Source of the DNA: Candidatus Latescibacterota bacterium
GTDB taxonomy: Bacteria > Latescibacterota > UBA2968 > GCA-2709665
Reading direction: 5' to 3'
DNA length: 48,757 nucleotides
NCBI GenBank assembly: GCA_012270675.1
Contig: JAAXHW010000029.1
Coordinates: 1 to 48,757 of the forward strand
Numbering within the stretch: the stretch's first letter is position 1; every line of letters begins with the position of its first letter. The position numbers and the translations under genes are program-made. Of this stretch, positions 15,548-24,469 are shown in pieces. The notes under the pieces were generated by a model. It was not told the DNA's origin, searched no databases, and saw nothing but the letters and a program-made list of their open reading frames with translations.

Positions 15548-17008
15548 TTAAATATCGTCCAGTGGATACACCTTCCGCCCCAGCCGGTGAAAGCTCAGAT
15601 TCCCGGCATCGTGCACGCTCGGTTCCCCGACCACGGTGATCGTCCCGGCCCACGACTCGAACCCGGCCCGGAAATGCGCCGCCGACTTCACCCCGATGTA
15701 CCGCATCCGGCGCGGGTGCAGGTCCAGCGTCCGGGCAAACGCCGTATCAAAGGGTTGCTCCCGGTGGGTCACCAGCAAAACGTGAATTCCGCCCTGTCGG
15801 ATGTGGGCGGAAGGCCCCATATTGCCCTCCAGCCCGGCGTACATCGGGCCATCGTACCGAAAGCGCCCGTCCGAAAGCGCGACAACTTCGCAGTCCATAC
15901 GCGCAGACTGCCCCTGCAGCGGCGTTGATTTTCCGCCCACCTCCAGGGTCAACCTCGCCCCCACGCCGGCCTCCCTGCACTGCCCGATCGCCTCCGGATC
16001 CACGATATACAGCACGCAGGCGTCCTCCAGGTCCGCATCCACAAACGCCTGGAGCAGCCCGGTGCTGTCCCCCGGAGACCCGCCTCCGGTATTGTCGTTT
16101 CGGTCTGCCAGGACCACCGGAAACCGTCCTGTGGCCTCTGCCTCCGCCAGCGCCTCACGGGCAGAAGGCATCGCCACCTGCCAGTCCGCCCGCCGCCCAA
16201 AGATCCACCTGCCCAGTTCATCCGCATACGCCTGGGCCAGCCTCTGGTCGTTGTCCGTCACAATGTAGACCGAAGCCCCCATATCGGGTACATCGGCCAG
16301 CGGATAGCAGGTTGCAATCGAACCGCACACCACCCCGGGCTGCGCCTCGATCCGGTGCAATTCGGCAATCGCCTCCCGCATGGGCGAATGTCCCGTGACC
16401 TGGTTCAGCCCCCACACCATGGGAATCCGGTGTAGCGCCGTCGTCGGACGCAGCCCCTCCCGCACCATACGGGCCAGCACATCGGCGCACTCCCGTCCAC
16501 GCGGCGCCATATCCACCTCCGGATACGTCTCCCGCCCGATCAACACGTCCGCCCCCTCCACCATCCGGTGGGACACGTTGGAATGGATATCCAGTTGCCC
16601 CACAACCGGCACCCCCGGCCCCACCATCTCCCGCACTGCCGCCAGAATATGCCCCTCCCCATCGTCAACCCCCTCGGCCACCATCGCCCCGTGTAACTCC
16701 AGCAGAACCCCATCCACCGCACCAGCCGCATCAATGCCCTCAAGCAGCGCATCCACAACAGCATCAAACGCATCCCCCGGAAGCGGCCCACCCGGATGCG
16801 CCTCCCAGAAGACCGTGGGAATCAGTTCGAACCCGTGCGCCTCCGCTCCCTCGACAAATCCCCCCAAAGGCGTATTCGCACCCCGGAACTTTGCCAGTAT
16901 TTCTGCCCCGTGCAGGTACCCGAACCGCTCCCTGGCGCTTTCCAGCGTCGTGCGCACCGGCGTAAACGTACTCGTCTCGTGACTGATCCCCCCTGTAACA
17001 ATCCTCAT
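15548..17008 (-). CDS. M81 family metallopeptidase (MlrC-like)
   Basis: The 486-residue protein matches the MlrC/M81 family along its whole length: RIVTGGISHETSTFTP at the start, LLELHGAMVAEG, QLDIHSNVSHRMV and the C-terminal SAAHFRAGF segment. MlrC completes microcystin degradation by opening a linear peptide; most relatives have unknown amide substrates. The DIHSNV motif is where family members bind metal. It lies 27 bp from the Gfo/Idh gene and is the second gene of the operon. Confidence 0.88.
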   Translation of the reverse strand: MRIVTGGISHETSTFTPVRTTLESARERFGYLHGAEILAKFRGANTPLGGFVEGAEAHGFELIPTVFWEAHPGGPLPGDAFDAVVDALLEGIDAAGAVDGVLLELHGAMVAEGVDDGEGHILAAVREMVGPGVPVVGQLDIHSNVSHRMVEGADVLIGRETYPEVDMAPRGRECADVLARMVREGLRPTTALHRIPMVWGLNQVTGHSPMREAIAELHRIEAQPGVVCGSIATCYPLADVPDMGASVYIVTDNDQRLAQAYADELGRWIFGRRADWQVAMPSAREALAEAEATGRFPVVLADRNDNTGGGSPGDSTGLLQAFVDADLEDACVLYIVDPEAIGQCREAGVGARLTLEVGGKSTPLQGQSARMDCEVVALSDGRFRYDGPMYAGLEGNMGPSAHIRQGGIHVLLVTHREQPFDTAFARTLDLHPRRMRYIGVKSAAHFRAGFESWAGTITVVGEPSVHDAGNLSFHRLGRKVYPLDDI

Positions 17009-17035
17009 AATCCTGCTCCTTTGCGGGGTGCGGGC

Positions 17036-18079
17036 TCACCAGCTCGACACCCACCGCTCCCGGTTCGGAACCGGCGGTTGAACCGCCACGCCGCCGCGCA
17101 AATGCGACTCGTAAATCCCGAAACCGATCTCCGTTCCCAGCAGCGTCGCCCGCAGGTTGCTCACCCCCGGCTTCCCGGTCCTGATCGCCTCTGCCAGCTC
17201 GGAAATCTTGCGCACTGTGCCGCTCCAGGGCGTGACCGGTTGCACGGGAACGGGATCGTACGCGCCTCCTCTGCCCCCTTCCCGGCGCACACTGAGCGAC
17301 GCCCCATCGTTCTGGATGCGGATCATGCCGGCCTCGCACACCAGTTCATACTCCCTGCCCGAACCCGTGCCCGCCGCGTGCAGGCAGGTGCCGGTGTCGA
17401 ATGCCACCAGTGCCGACAGAATCGGCGTATCCCGGACAAACCGCATACCCGACGTGTCGTCCTCTGCCGGATGGAGTTCCCCCAGCGTCCCTCGAATCGA
17501 AACCGGCTCCGGGTCGCCCAGCAGAAAAAGCAGCGTGTCCAGAAAATGCCCGCCAACACTGTTGCCCGAAAAACCCAGCGCCGACCTGACCGCTCCCAGC
17601 TCACCGCTGGCGGCAATATCCCGCGCCTGCCGGTAAACCGCCCAGTTGCGCCGCATGGGGCCGAACTCCAGGAAAACCCCGTTGTGCTCGAACGCCTCCC
17701 GGATGGCGTCTGCCTCCACCAGCGAACAGCACAGCGGCTTTTCGGCGTACATCCCTTTAACGCCGTGCTCGGCCCCGTAAATCATCGCCTCGGCATGCTG
17801 CTCCGGGCGGGTGGTAATGCTGAGAATATCCGGTTGCTCTTTGTCGATCAACTCACGGAAGTCAGCGTATCCCCTCGGCACATGCCACCGCTCCTGAAAC
17901 GCCCGGAGCTTTTCGGGCACCACATCGCAGGCAGCCACCATTTCCGTCTCCCCCACCGCCTGATAGCCGCCCGCGTGACAATACGGCAGCACCAGCCCGT
18001 CGTGCCTGGCACCCTGCACCTCGTCTTCGATGGTGCTCGCCATGCGGCCGCAGCCGATGATACCCACCCGGAATCTCAT
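17036..18079 (-). CDS. Gfo/Idh/MocA family oxidoreductase
   Basis: The 347-residue protein has an N-terminal Rossmann domain (VGIIGCGRMA), the family AEKPLCCS motif that carries the catalytic-region lysine, and the C-terminal alpha/beta domain. Members oxidise sugars or inositols with NAD(P). ATG 18079 is preceded by AAAGGA; the open frame extends 18 codons further upstream without a better site. It is the first gene of a six-gene minus-strand operon. The 245-bp gap upstream is shared with the divergent SLC12-like gene. Confidence 0.9.
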   Translation of the reverse strand: MRFRVGIIGCGRMASTIEDEVQGARHDGLVLPYCHAGGYQAVGETEMVAACDVVPEKLRAFQERWHVPRGYADFRELIDKEQPDILSITTRPEQHAEAMIYGAEHGVKGMYAEKPLCCSLVEADAIREAFEHNGVFLEFGPMRRNWAVYRQARDIAASGELGAVRSALGFSGNSVGGHFLDTLLFLLGDPEPVSIRGTLGELHPAEDDTSGMRFVRDTPILSALVAFDTGTCLHAAGTGSGREYELVCEAGMIRIQNDGASLSVRREGGRGGAYDPVPVQPVTPWSGTVRKISELAEAIRTGKPGVSNLRATLLGTEIGFGIYESHLRGGVAVQPPVPNRERWVSSW

Positions 18080-18233
18080 ACCCGGTCCTTTCCCCTGATT
18101 ACGCCTTGGTAACCTCCTGAAATGTACCTTCAACCATCGTGATCATCAAGGGAAATCTATCAGGCAGCCAGGATGGCCACCTTCTGAGATGAGGTCCTGC
18201 ACCTGAGATCGGACTTATTGCACAAAAAAAGGG

Positions 18234-18261
18234 TTGAAAGTGAAAGGGCTCAAGGTTAAAT
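18234..18261 (+). promoter_or_regulatory. Weak putative promoter for the SLC12-like gene
   Basis: TTGAAA (18234-18239) and TTAAAT (18256-18261) lie 16 bp apart, 64 bp before the start codon. The match is only moderate. Nothing else stands out in 18080-18325. Confidence 0.3.
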
Positions 18262-18325
18262 TGGGGACTTACATACTTGGCTAACGGATGTGAAGACAAA
18301 TTCTCGTTGTATGAAAGGAATCAGG

Positions 18326-20581
18326 ATGGCTGCAAAACGAAATGGACCTCACACCGCTGCATCTTCCCAATCGGGACACGGATTTGGTACAGCTCCGGTT
18401 TTTCTCGCGTCGATCAGCACCATCCTCGGAGCAATCCTCTTCCTGCGATTCGGATACGCTGTCGCGCACGTCGGCCTCTGGGGCAGCCTCATGGTTATCT
18501 TTCTCGGTCACCTCGTGACCATTCCCACGGTTCTGGCGGTGTCTGAGATAGCGACCAACCGCCGCGTGGCGGGAGGCGGAGCGTACTTCATTATCAGCCG
18601 CTCTTTCGGCACCAGCATCGGCGGTTCGATCGGGATCGCGCTGTACCTTTCTCAGGCCATATCGGTCGCCTTTTACCTGGTCGCATTCGCAGAGGCGTTC
18701 GAGCCCGTTTACGGGTGGGTCGCCGAGACGCACGGGGTGAACGTCGACCCGCGTTGGGTGAGCCTGACCTGTACGGTATTGCTGGTCGCACTGATGCTCA
18801 CCAAAGGTGCCGGCCTCGGCGTCAGCGCGCTGTGGGTCGTCAGCGCGATTCTGGGGATATCAATCTTGTCGTTCCTTTTGGGACAGGGTCCCGAGTCGAT
18901 CCGCCCCGACGCGCTTCATCTGACCGATACCGTTGAAAGCGGTGATGCGTTCGGAATCGTTTTCGCAACATGCTTCCCGGCCTTTACCGGCATGATCGCC
19001 GGCCTGGGACTCTCCGGCGACCTGAAGAATCCCCAGCGGAGCATTCCGCTTGGCATAATCGCCGCAACATTCACAGGCATGGTCGTATACACATTGGCCG
19101 CCGTCAAGCTCGCCCAGAGCGCGACGCCGGAAGCGCTTGACGCGGACCAGTTCATCATGGCGCAGATTGCGGTTTGGGGTCCCGCAATTTATATCGGGTT
19201 AGGTGCAGCCGCCCTGTCATCTGCCCTTGGTTCGATCCTCGTTGCCCCGAGAACCCTGCAGGCTCTCGCCCGGGACAAAGTGCTGCCCGGTCCGAAACTG
19301 AATCGCCTGCTTGCAAAAGGCTGGGGCAGGGCACAGGAACCGGTATACGCAACAGGCGTCTCGAGTGCCATAGCGGTCGTATTCGTTATTCTGGGAGACA
19401 TTGACTTTATCGCGCAGATTCTCAGCATGTTCTTCATGGTAACCTACGGTGCGCTCTGTTCGGTATCGTTCCTCGAATACTTCGCGGGAAATCCGTCGTA
19501 CCGACCCACGTTCCATTCACGCTGGTACCTGTCCCTGCTCGGCGCGGTCATGTGTGCACTGATGATGCTCCAGATGAGCTTTCAGTACTCACTTGTAGCC
19601 ATCGCTCTCATGGCCGCGATATACTTTGGGCTACGACGCACGCGACACGGAGAGCGCGATCTCACGGCGATCTTTCAGGGTACGATGTTCCAGTTGACGC
19701 GCCGGCTTCAGATCACGCTGCAGAAGAACCACGTGGAGGAACACGATGGGGGTTGGCGGCCGTCAATTGTCGCAGTAACCCGTTTCGGCGAACGCCGCTT
19801 GGGGCACTTCGACCTGTTGCGCTGGATCAGCCACCGGCATGGATTCGGGCACTTTATCCAGTTCTTTCAAGGCGAATACTCTTTCGCCGACGAGGCCACA
19901 GCCCGTACCCACGTGAATAAACTCATCGAGCGGACCGACGTCAGCGGGGCGGGCATTTTCGTCGATACCCTGATCTGCCCATCGTTCGAACTGGCGCTTG
20001 CACAGACGCTTCAGATGCCGGGCATCTCGGGCTTGCCCAACAACTGCGTTCTGCTTGAGTTCGACAAAGAGCATCCGGAAGAGATCAAAGAGGTCGCACA
20101 GGGCGCGCACCTTGCGGCGGAGTCGATGTTCAATGTTCTGGTTCTGCGGTCAACGAACTACCGATTCGGTTATCGGTCCTCGATTCACCTGTGGGTAACC
20201 GAGGAGAATCTCGCGAACGCTCCGATGATGCTGCTTCTGGCGTACATTATCGTGGGCCATCGGGATTGGCGACGCGCCGAGATCCGACTCTTCGCGTGCG
20301 TCGAGCCCGGAGACGCAGAACGCGAGGCGGACAAACTCTCCAGTTTGATGACGGAAGGACGGCTGCCGATTTCCATGCAAAATGTGACGTCCGTTCCCTG
20401 CACAACCTGTGAAGCCGTCGAACAGGAGGTTTCCAGCCGATCGTCCGAGGCTGATCTGGTCATAGCGGGCTTGACTGTAAACGATGCCAAATCGGATGAA
20501 CTCGAACGGGCGCTCCAGGGCTACGACGGCGCGAACGACGTGCTGTTCGTCCATGCGAGCGAAAAGATCGCGATCGAGTGA
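18326..20581 (+). CDS. SLC12-like amino acid/cation-chloride cotransporter
   Basis: The 751-residue protein has about twelve transmembrane helices in residues 20-440 and a soluble C-terminal region of about 300 residues. Features include FLASISTILGAILFLRFGY in helix 1, the RVAGGGAYFIISRSFG segment, PAFTGMIAGLGLSGDLKNP and ALSSALGSILVAPRTLQALA; these match the SLC12 cation-chloride cotransporter group of the APC superfamily. The long C-terminal domain with DTLICPSFELALAQTLQMPG resembles the regulatory tail of animal cotransporters. ATG 18326 follows AAAGGA by 6 nt. It converges on the RNA polymerase-like gene with stop codons directly abutting. Confidence 0.8.
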   Translation: MAAKRNGPHTAASSQSGHGFGTAPVFLASISTILGAILFLRFGYAVAHVGLWGSLMVIFLGHLVTIPTVLAVSEIATNRRVAGGGAYFIISRSFGTSIGGSIGIALYLSQAISVAFYLVAFAEAFEPVYGWVAETHGVNVDPRWVSLTCTVLLVALMLTKGAGLGVSALWVVSAILGISILSFLLGQGPESIRPDALHLTDTVESGDAFGIVFATCFPAFTGMIAGLGLSGDLKNPQRSIPLGIIAATFTGMVVYTLAAVKLAQSATPEALDADQFIMAQIAVWGPAIYIGLGAAALSSALGSILVAPRTLQALARDKVLPGPKLNRLLAKGWGRAQEPVYATGVSSAIAVVFVILGDIDFIAQILSMFFMVTYGALCSVSFLEYFAGNPSYRPTFHSRWYLSLLGAVMCALMMLQMSFQYSLVAIALMAAIYFGLRRTRHGERDLTAIFQGTMFQLTRRLQITLQKNHVEEHDGGWRPSIVAVTRFGERRLGHFDLLRWISHRHGFGHFIQFFQGEYSFADEATARTHVNKLIERTDVSGAGIFVDTLICPSFELALAQTLQMPGISGLPNNCVLLEFDKEHPEEIKEVAQGAHLAAESMFNVLVLRSTNYRFGYRSSIHLWVTEENLANAPMMLLLAYIIVGHRDWRRAEIRLFACVEPGDAEREADKLSSLMTEGRLPISMQNVTSVPCTTCEAVEQEVSSRSSEADLVIAGLTVNDAKSDELERALQGYDGANDVLFVHASEKIAIE

Positions 20582-23500
20582 TCAGCTTCTCCCGGAATGA
20601 AAAATGCCTCCAGGCCAGGTCCCGGCACGGGACGCTCCCGTCAGCCCCACAAAAAGCCGGCTGTACACATCCGTCAGGGGATCGGCCTCGCCGTTTGCTG
20701 CCGCCCGTGCAAACACGACCCCGGGCTGCACCGTCCGTCGGGCGCGTGTGAGCACGTTATAGCCTGCTGGAACATACTTCTCTTGCACCTCCCCATCCGC
20801 CTCCAGCATCTCTACCACAACACGCGCCAGCCCCCGCCGCGCCCCGACGACGCCGGCGAAAACCTCCTCGGGCGACAGGCCCTCCTGCCACGCATGGCGA
20901 ATCGGCACGAACTTTCCCCGAACATCCACTCTTATCCCTCCGCCGGTGATATATCTGCTAAGCTGGTCGATACTCCCGCGTGATCCGCTCTTGCTCATAA
21001 GCCACAGTGGGCCCAGGGCGTCTTCCGTAAAATCCTGCTGAGAATCGATCCATCCGGAGGCCTCTTCATAGTAGGCCATCCACTGCTCGGGGGCATCGTC
21101 CTCCGGTTTGGGCGGAAAGTCCAGGTCTATATCCAGAAAGGTATTCATCGACGCGCCCGATTCCTTTGCCACCTCGAATCCGCGCCGCATCAACCGCTCC
21201 GAAGCTTCCAGCGCCTCTTGAACGCCGTCACGCTCCAGAACCTGTTGCAGTGCATCGCCAAGCGCCCGCCGTTTAACAAATCCGTCCCCCACTGTCGTCC
21301 CCGCAAGCTTCTCGATCTCCTGACCTCCTTTGGGCGAAAGGCTCAAGCGTGCAAGTCCGTACAGTGCTTCCCGGCCCGGGCAGACCGACCGGATGAACTC
21401 CGGGTTGTGGCCCAGATGACCTGCTATGGAAAGGCGTTCTCCCGCCTCCTGCTGCGCGGCATCGGTAATCGGCAGAAAAACGCCCACCTGGTCGCCGTCG
21501 AAATCTACGTTCATCAACTCGCAGGCCAGCGGATGAATACGCATCACCCGGTCCGGACACCGCACGGGATGAAACGCGATAAACGGCACCGGGGGCATAA
21601 GTACCCGCGGGCGGTACAGCACCACCCAGGAACGAGCCATCATCTCATCCAGGGCCCGCGTCGCACGTTTGCTGCGCTTACGCACCTCTTCCTCGCCGCC
21701 CAGCTCCCGACTCACCAGGGGCCCGAAGAGCGTCCATGCGATCTCCTCCGCAAGCCCCACCTGATCGATGGCCAGGTCTGCATCCGGCACGATCACCGCC
21801 CGGCCGCTGAAAAGCACGTCTGCCTCAAATTGAAGGCAGCCGGGGTCGAGCAGCGTGTCCAAATAGGCCCTCACCCGTGCGCTTAGTTGGGCAAACGCCT
21901 TCTCGGCCAGAGGTTTGGGCACGTCGCTGTCGAGCATCCGTTCCAGCCGGGCATTGGCCTCCACAAGCGCTCCGTACTCGGGCAGGTCCTCAAATGTGCC
22001 CACTTCGATCAACTCCTGCTGGCCCAACCAGGGATGCGGAACCGGCCGGACAAGCTTCAGCGCCTCGCCTTCCGGCGGTGCGAACTGAAATGTCAACGCC
22101 TCTCCCCGCAGGTCCACCCGGATGCCCGAAGCGGCCAGGCGCACCGCCAGATCGGCAAACCTTGGAGACGGAGGGCCCGCCTGCGCGACCGGACCTTCTG
22201 CAACACGGGCGGCGAGCGTATCTGCATCGTCCCGTTCGGCGGCGCAGGTATTAAACATTCCCCTGATGGTCTCGAACGCCTCAATGTCACACAACTGCAA
22301 ATACCCGGTCTCGCCCTGGTGCTGGCAGGGTGCATCTTTGTCCACCGAGGCATGGATCTTGTCCAGGGCAATGTGGACCGTGCGTCCCCAGTAGACCCAT
22401 CCCACCGTACCTGGATGCTTGAGCTTCTTGCCCTGAACCGTGAGCGTCTCCATCCCGTCTTCCGGGAGCCCGGCCGCCGCAAGCCGCTCCCGCACCTCGG
22501 CTTTCCCCGGTGCCTGGAAGGGCGGCACAATCGCCGGCTTCCCCTCGGCCTTCGCAAGCCGCCCCATCACCGCCTCCCGCACCTGGCCGAAATTCATCCG
22601 CGAGGGCAGGCTGCACAGGCTGAAAATAAGCTCCACCGGCTGACCATCGGCCAGATGCGGCATCTCCTCATCGGGCAGGATGCGGCTCACCACCCCCTTG
22701 GACCCGTGGCGGTTGCTCAGCTTATCCCCCGGTTCCACGGGATGGGGATAATTGAGCCGTTTTGCACACGATTCGCTGATCACGATGGCGTCTTCAAACG
22801 CGTCCCCATCCCAGAGAATATAGGCCGTCAGCAAATTATATCCCCCCCAGAAGTTGGGCGCATCGGGCTCATTCCCCGTCTGCACCAGCGCCGGTTCCGG
22901 CTTTGGCGGTCTCCCTGCCTGCAGCCACTTCCGCAGCCAGCCGGTGGACTGGGCCGGAGCCGAAGGATCGGGCGGCGCCATCCACTGGCGCATCATATTG
23001 GCCCCCATCAGCATACGGTTGGCATCGTTGTGTTCCAGAAACGGGATCATCGAAGCGTTGAGGCCTAAGGAGGATTCCGGGCGATCATCAACCACGATCA
23101 GCTTGCCGTCCCGGACCTCCGCGCCCTGGGCGATTTCCAGTATCCGGCCCACATTTGGCCCCTCCGGGGTGCAGAAGGGGCAGACCCGCCCCATCTGCCC
23201 GGGCAGGATGACGTCCTCGGCACCGAGGGGATGGGGTTCAATAGGGATCAGGCTCAAACGCCGGAGGTGAACGTGAGTATCCAGCCAGTTCGTTGTCTGC
23301 AAATAGTGGGAGGTAGAATTCGTGGCGTGGAACTCCCGCATCCACGCATCCAGTGGAAGCCACGCCTTTGCCAGCGCAGCGTCCCAGGGCAGGTTATCGG
23401 GCGCTTCTCCCAGGTTCGCCTCGAAAAAATCGTAGAGCTGTTCCCCCACGCAGCGAATCTCGGCCGCATCCAGTTCGCGCTGCGTGGGAAAGGGTACGAC

Positions 23501-23746
23501 CACGCGATAACTCCCCTCGACCAGGAATACCCCGTCCCGGTCCGGTTGGGGAAGGTCGGGATACACAAGCTCAATCTCGCCGGATTTCCCACTCAAAAGA
23601 ACCTTGATCGAACAGGTACGATCGCCGGTCGATTCCGCATGGTACCCGGCCAGCGGCAGCCGGTCGGCCAGAAGCTTCGGCAGCCGCTCCTGGATAAACC
23701 GATCAAACGACGCCCTGTGCCAGGGGGCGGATGAATTGAGTGCCAT
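20582..23746 (-). CDS. Compact fused beta/beta-prime RNA polymerase-like protein
   Basis: One 1054-residue chain holds the catalytic core of both large subunits, less than half the combined length of ordinary RpoB and RpoC. Beta half: VCPFCTPEGPNVGRI (188-202), IPFLEHNDANRMLMGAN (234-250), DGDAFEDAIVISE (313-325), GDKLSNRHGSKG with both catalytic lysines (342, 350), PSRMNFGQ (381-388) and VHIALDKIHAS (457-467). Beta-prime half: SGRAVIVPD (647-655), YRPRVLMPP, FHPVRC, then NVDFDGDQ with the three Mg-binding Asp 748, 750, 752, bridge-helix motif SKSGSRGSIDQ (918-928) and trigger-loop segment EGLSPEEVFAGVVGARRGLA (955-974). The trigger-loop His is Val967. The beta-prime N-terminal zinc ribbon and most lineage inserts are absent. 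ATG 23746 follows GGGAGGA and lies 2 nt after the ECF sigma stop codon, so the pair is co-expressed. Sigma and polymerase likely act together. Codon use looks like the host's. Confidence 0.9.
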   Translation of the reverse strand: MALNSSAPWHRASFDRFIQERLPKLLADRLPLAGYHAESTGDRTCSIKVLLSGKSGEIELVYPDLPQPDRDGVFLVEGSYRVVVPFPTQRELDAAEIRCVGEQLYDFFEANLGEAPDNLPWDAALAKAWLPLDAWMREFHATNSTSHYLQTTNWLDTHVHLRRLSLIPIEPHPLGAEDVILPGQMGRVCPFCTPEGPNVGRILEIAQGAEVRDGKLIVVDDRPESSLGLNASMIPFLEHNDANRMLMGANMMRQWMAPPDPSAPAQSTGWLRKWLQAGRPPKPEPALVQTGNEPDAPNFWGGYNLLTAYILWDGDAFEDAIVISESCAKRLNYPHPVEPGDKLSNRHGSKGVVSRILPDEEMPHLADGQPVELIFSLCSLPSRMNFGQVREAVMGRLAKAEGKPAIVPPFQAPGKAEVRERLAAAGLPEDGMETLTVQGKKLKHPGTVGWVYWGRTVHIALDKIHASVDKDAPCQHQGETGYLQLCDIEAFETIRGMFNTCAAERDDADTLAARVAEGPVAQAGPPSPRFADLAVRLAASGIRVDLRGEALTFQFAPPEGEALKLVRPVPHPWLGQQELIEVGTFEDLPEYGALVEANARLERMLDSDVPKPLAEKAFAQLSARVRAYLDTLLDPGCLQFEADVLFSGRAVIVPDADLAIDQVGLAEEIAWTLFGPLVSRELGGEEEVRKRSKRATRALDEMMARSWVVLYRPRVLMPPVPFIAFHPVRCPDRVMRIHPLACELMNVDFDGDQVGVFLPITDAAQQEAGERLSIAGHLGHNPEFIRSVCPGREALYGLARLSLSPKGGQEIEKLAGTTVGDGFVKRRALGDALQQVLERDGVQEALEASERLMRRGFEVAKESGASMNTFLDIDLDFPPKPEDDAPEQWMAYYEEASGWIDSQQDFTEDALGPLWLMSKSGSRGSIDQLSRYITGGGIRVDVRGKFVPIRHAWQEGLSPEEVFAGVVGARRGLARVVVEMLEADGEVQEKYVPAGYNVLTRARRTVQPGVVFARAAANGEADPLTDVYSRLFVGLTGASRAGTWPGGIFHSGRS

Positions 23747-23748
23747 TC

Positions 23749-24348
23749 TCAGTCCTCCCATTCGGTCTGGATTTCACGCCATTTGCGGGCAATCTGTTTT
23801 CGGGCGTGGTGCATGCGAGACTTCACGGTGCCTTCCGGAATGCCCAGCTTTTCTGCAATCTCACGCGTCTCCATCTCTGCATCGTACACCATCCGGAACA
23901 CCTCGCGTTTCTCCTCGGGCAGCGCATCCACAAAGCGGTTCAGCAACCGGTGCTGCTCCGCCTGTTCTAAGATCGCATCCGGGCCCAGCGCCGAGGCGTC
24001 GATCATCCATCCGGGAACGGCGTTCTCTTCCTCCTCATCGTTCACATCGGGCGGGGGACCGATCGGCTGTTCCCTGCGCCGCTTCACCGAGCGGATGTGG
24101 TTTAGCGCCATGTTGGTCGCAATCCGGAACAGCCACGCCTGGAAAGACCCCTGGCCGTTCCACTGCGCCACCCGATGCCACACCCGCAGGAATACCTCCT
24201 GCGTCAGGTCGTCCGCCACCGCCCTGTCCCGCACCATCCGCACCAGGTGGTGGCAGACCGCCTCGCCGTACCGGTCAAACAGCGTCTCGAACGCGTGCGC
24301 ATCGCGTTTGAGAATCCGCTGGATGAGGTCTCGCTCCGATCGCGCCAT
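23749..24348 (-). CDS. ECF sigma factor coupled to the compact RNA polymerase
   Basis: This 199-residue protein has sigma region 2 (DRAVADDLTQEVFLRVWHRV, FQAWLFRIATNMALNHIRS), an acidic linker (about 100-118) and region 4 (LPEEKREVFRMVY, IAEKLGIPEGTVKSRMHHAR). It has normal ECF length and no fusion, unlike the two other sigma genes of the window. Its stop codon is 2 nt from the polymerase start, so it is most likely the dedicated or preferred promoter-recognition factor for that enzyme, though it could also act on the host polymerase. GAGGG precedes the ATG. No anti-sigma gene is adjacent. Confidence 0.92.
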   Translation of the reverse strand: MARSERDLIQRILKRDAHAFETLFDRYGEAVCHHLVRMVRDRAVADDLTQEVFLRVWHRVAQWNGQGSFQAWLFRIATNMALNHIRSVKRRREQPIGPPPDVNDEEEENAVPGWMIDASALGPDAILEQAEQHRLLNRFVDALPEEKREVFRMVYDAEMETREIAEKLGIPEGTVKSRMHHARKQIARKWREIQTEWED

Positions 24349-24404
24349 GGGGGCCCTCTACTACACAGGACACCGGGGGAGACGTGAAAGTTCATTATCC
24401 TGAG

Positions 24405-24440
24405 CAAAAAATCAGGGCATATCCTTTCCGGGATATGCCC
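24405..24440 (-). terminator. Rho-independent terminator between the zinc-finger pair and the sigma-polymerase pair
   Basis: On the minus strand a perfect 10-bp stem (GGGCATATCC/GGATATGCCC) with a 6-nt loop is followed by TGATTTTTTG. It lies 30 bp past the stop of the helical protein gene (24470) and 57 bp before the sigma gene start, dividing the four-gene cluster into two transcription units. Confidence 0.75.
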
Positions 24441-24469
24441 CTCCTGCCATCCGTCCGAATGCGCAACCC

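Noticed and set aside
16796-18112. A 438-codon plus-strand frame over the M81 and Gfo/Idh genes
   Set aside because: It has an opposite-strand composition and no domain; both minus-strand genes are clear.
20582-23746. The polymerase-like gene as a pseudogene made of rpoB and rpoC fragments
   Set aside because: The frame is uninterrupted for 1054 codons, the motifs of both subunits are in the normal order, and the catalytic Asp and Lys residues are kept, which decay would not preserve.
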